Shown here: piece by piece, positions 62,015-64,000 of the stretch | Layout: each line of letters starts with the position of its first letter | How positions within the stretch are numbered: the stretch's first letter is position 1 | Source: Nostoc paludosum FACHB-159 | GTDB taxonomy: Bacteria; Cyanobacteriota; Cyanobacteriia; Cyanobacteriales; Nostocaceae | Direction: 5' to 3' | Length of the DNA: 64,000 nucleotides | Assembly (NCBI RefSeq): GCF_014698835.1 | Contig: NZ_JACJTU010000017.1 | Span: 94,538-158,537, forward strand | Position numbers and translations under genes: made by a program | The notes under the pieces: generated by a model | Database searches by the model: none | Seen by the model: only the letters and a program-made list of their open reading frames with translations | What the model was told of the DNA's origin: nothing

Positions 62015-63559
62015 CTATTGGGGAATTACTGCTTTTAATTGTGCCTGTTGTGGCTGAGTTGTATCCAAAATCTTTACGTATGTTTTTTCTTCTTCAGTGA
62101 AGGGTTCAGCTTGCTTGAGTTGTGAGTCTAACAAATCGGCAGTGGCATCAGCAATATCGCCAGTGCGGTTTTTCAAGCGGTCTTGTAACACTTCCAGGGG
62201 TGCTGTGCATTGGATAATCTGGAGAGGAAGTTGGTGTTTTGTAGCTTGGGCGATCGCTTCTTGCCGTAGCTGTTGTTTATCATACTTGGCATCTAAAATT
62301 ACAGCAAAACCTCGATCAGCCAGTATAATCCCCAATGACAACAAGCGCGTGTAAGTTTTCTCTGTCATTTCGGGTGTATACAAATCATCGCCGCCTTTTT
62401 CCCACAGAGGAATTCCCCCTAAATGCTTCCGCACTGCATCAGAACGAAGGTGAATTGCTCCTAGTTCGCGGGCTAAAAGTCTTGCTGTTGTACTTTTACC
62501 AGAACCAGACAACCCCGACATCAAAATTAGTTGCCCCTGTTTTGGTTTAGTATACTCCCAAGCTTGTTTGTAATACTCAGCAGCGGTTTTTGTCGCTTCT
62601 TCCTTCACCGTCGCAGGTACACTGGCATCGTCTAGCAAAAATGAAGTTACCTTAGCTCGGACATAAGCTTGACGGCTCAAATACAACGGCAATACCTGTA
62701 AACCTTCCCAGTCTCCAGTTTGCTCAATGTAGGCATTCAAAAATGCATTACCCAAATCTTTGCGTCCTCGCGCTTCCAAATCCATCACCGTGAATGCCAC
62801 ATCATACATCACATCCACAAAACGAAATGGCTCATTAAACTCAATGCAATCAAACAGTAAGATTTTATCGTGCCACAGAGCAATATTTTTCAGGTGTAAA
62901 TCCCCGTGACATTCACGAATATAGTTGCTCTGGATTCTGCTAGCAAATAATTCTGGACGTTCGGCAAAAAAACGATCTGTATATTCCTTTGTTTCTGTAA
63001 ACTGCACCTGAGTCTGGGGGCCACCGATATATTTTTCAGTTTGCTGATAATTTTCATCAAACGCAGCTCGGACATTTGGCACTTCACCAAAACCGCGAAT
63101 ATAATCATTCGTCTCCGCTTTGGCATGGTATTGAGCCACCACCCGTCCCAACTCATCTAAGTGTGTTTCATTTAACTTACCTTGTTCAAATAGCGTGCTT
63201 AATAGCGCCTCTTGGGGAAATTGACGCATTTTCAGGACATATTCTGCCACTTCTCCTGTTCCCCCTAGTTGGTATTGCTCCCCTACCAGAGTAATAGGCA
63301 AAACTTCTAAATATAACTCACCTGCTCCCCGTTGATTTAACCGTAACTCTTCCTGACAAAAATGCTGCCGCTTCTCTAAAGTCGAAAAGTCCAAAAAGCC
63401 GAAATTAACCGGCTTTTTCAACTTATAAGCGTAATCTCCAGTCAGCAGCACATAAGAAATGTGAGTTTGAATGAGTTGAATAGATTCTGTTACCTCATGG
63501 GGATAAAATCCAGGCTCCAACATTTGCTCAATAAAAGCCGGAAGAGTTACTTCTGTCAT
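62015..63559 (-). CDS. fused APH-like kinase and P-loop kinase (AAA_33)
   Basis: The 514-residue protein joins two domains. The N-terminal half (about 25-270) is an aminoglycoside-phosphotransferase-like fold with CHGDLHLKNIALW (about 217-229) and LLFDCIEFNE as catalytic and metal loops. The C-terminal half (about 340-510) is a small P-loop kinase with GLSGSGKST (349-357) and RSDAVRKHLGG. This architecture is widespread and commonly annotated as a bifunctional phosphotransferase/ATP-binding protein; the substrate is unknown. Confidence 0.88.
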   Translation of the reverse strand: MTEVTLPAFIEQMLEPGFYPHEVTESIQLIQTHISYVLLTGDYAYKLKKPVNFGFLDFSTLEKRQHFCQEELRLNQRGAGELYLEVLPITLVGEQYQLGGTGEVAEYVLKMRQFPQEALLSTLFEQGKLNETHLDELGRVVAQYHAKAETNDYIRGFGEVPNVRAAFDENYQQTEKYIGGPQTQVQFTETKEYTDRFFAERPELFASRIQSNYIRECHGDLHLKNIALWHDKILLFDCIEFNEPFRFVDVMYDVAFTVMDLEARGRKDLGNAFLNAYIEQTGDWEGLQVLPLYLSRQAYVRAKVTSFLLDDASVPATVKEEATKTAAEYYKQAWEYTKPKQGQLILMSGLSGSGKSTTARLLARELGAIHLRSDAVRKHLGGIPLWEKGGDDLYTPEMTEKTYTRLLSLGIILADRGFAVILDAKYDKQQLRQEAIAQATKHQLPLQIIQCTAPLEVLQDRLKNRTGDIADATADLLDSQLKQAEPFTEEEKTYVKILDTTQPQQAQLKAVIPQ

Positions 63560-63957
63560 TTCTTAGCCTCTGCGCTCTCTGCGCCTCTGCGGTTCAAATA
63601 CCAAAAAACCAGGAGTTTCCCCTGGTGACATCAAAAATTATTACATAGTTTATCTAGCTTATAAAATAATAAAACCTTGGGCAAAAAACAGCGATCGCAA
63701 ATCCTATCCGAGTTTCTTTATGCCACTCAAAAGCCCACTTTGAATTACCTAAGCGTTAACCATAAGTGGTCAACAGCATGAGTAACTGTGCAACTTACAA
63801 GTGTAATAACTGAAGTATTGATTTGCTGAATTTATATCGTTAATATTTTCGGATACTGTTGCTGAATCTAGTCTCAAATACTTACTTTTACTGTAATACC
63901 AATTTAATATGAAGCTGCATATAATAGGGAGAAGCCATCTCCTAAGTTTAAATAGCC
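63560..63957. other. intergenic region at the right edge
   Basis: A repeat (GCCTCTGCG..., 63566-63597) related to the one inside the mannosidase gene lies first. A hairpin ACCAGG/CCTGGT follows at 63609-63627. The remainder is AT-rich; ATACCAATTTAATATGAAGC at 63895-63914 could mark the left end of an insertion sequence. Confidence 0.45.
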
Positions 63958-64000
63958 ATGAGCCGCCCGTTTAAGATTGAAATTGCAGAGAGCGAAGAGG
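63958..64000 (+). mobile_element. start of a probable IS630-type transposase gene (cut by right edge)
   Basis: The last 43 bases read MSRPFKIEIAESEE. From memory, this is the usual N-terminus of helix-turn-helix/IS630-family transposase proteins in Nostocales. Only 14 codons are visible, so the call rests on recalled similarity and on the nearby AT-rich possible terminus. Confidence 0.45.

Overview
The window looks like chromosomal DNA of a filamentous, probably heterocyst-forming cyanobacterium of the Nostoc/Calothrix type. The reasons are a beta-carboxysome operon (ccmK-ccmK-ccmL-ccmM-ccmN-ccmO), photosystem II genes psbK and psbM, petH with a CpcD-like domain, phosphoribulokinase, NDH-1MS subunits and ftrV. 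HIP1 octamers (GCGATCGC) are frequent, and heptanucleotide tandem repeats of the kind described in Nostocales are abundant. The organism assignment is inference; no rRNA gene is present and I found no tRNA.

Layout. 1-10 kb: a GH38 alpha-mannosidase cut by the left edge, an uncharacterised 537-residue protein, a PlsC acyltransferase, a lipase-like hydrolase, mnmE, a membrane EEP-family phosphohydrolase and a Uma2 remnant. 10-23 kb: a DUF4139 protein, then the inorganic-carbon island. A LysR regulator and the ccm operon run leftward; ndhF3-ndhD3-cupA run rightward from a shared 658-base promoter region. 23-26 kb: two Uma2 paralogues enclosing a 21-bp tandem repeat and a divergent pair of small genes, the most accessory-looking part. 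26-33 kb: hom, petH, a gene-poor 1.6 kb stretch, prk and metK, then a truncated remnant resembling a family 2 encapsulin. 33-41 kb: pentapeptide-repeat protein, epoxide-hydrolase-like enzyme, DUF4142 lipoprotein, GHL10-type protein, GNAT, ComF-like phosphoribosyltransferase, PPC-domain protein and cobS. 41-49 kb: tgt-psbK-ferredoxin-psbM, a tandem universal stress protein, gatB, zur, purS-purQ. 49-64 kb: ABC exporter, TPR protein, GNAT, short-chain and medium-chain dehydrogenases, Ser/Thr kinase, DUF3598 protein, ftrV, a ydcF cluster, a fused APH-like/P-loop kinase, and the first codons of a probable IS630-type element at the right edge.

How the genes fit together. The 13-23 kb island encodes the carboxysome shell and scaffold plus three parts of the inducible CO2-uptake NDH-1 complex, with a likely transcriptional regulator beside them. 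prk and petH (Calvin cycle and NADPH supply) lie within 15 kb, and ftrV encodes part of the ferredoxin-thioredoxin reductase that links light to enzymes such as PRK.

The most unusual theme is repeat DNA. Many intergenic spacers hold two-armed elements in which a short G-rich or purine-rich motif is iterated on one side and its complement on the other. The unit differs from copy to copy. The same repeat classes also sit in frame inside otherwise conserved genes (GH38, plsC, mnmE, hom) or form gene ends (tgt, a GNAT). I see no complete, clearly novel defence or mobile system.
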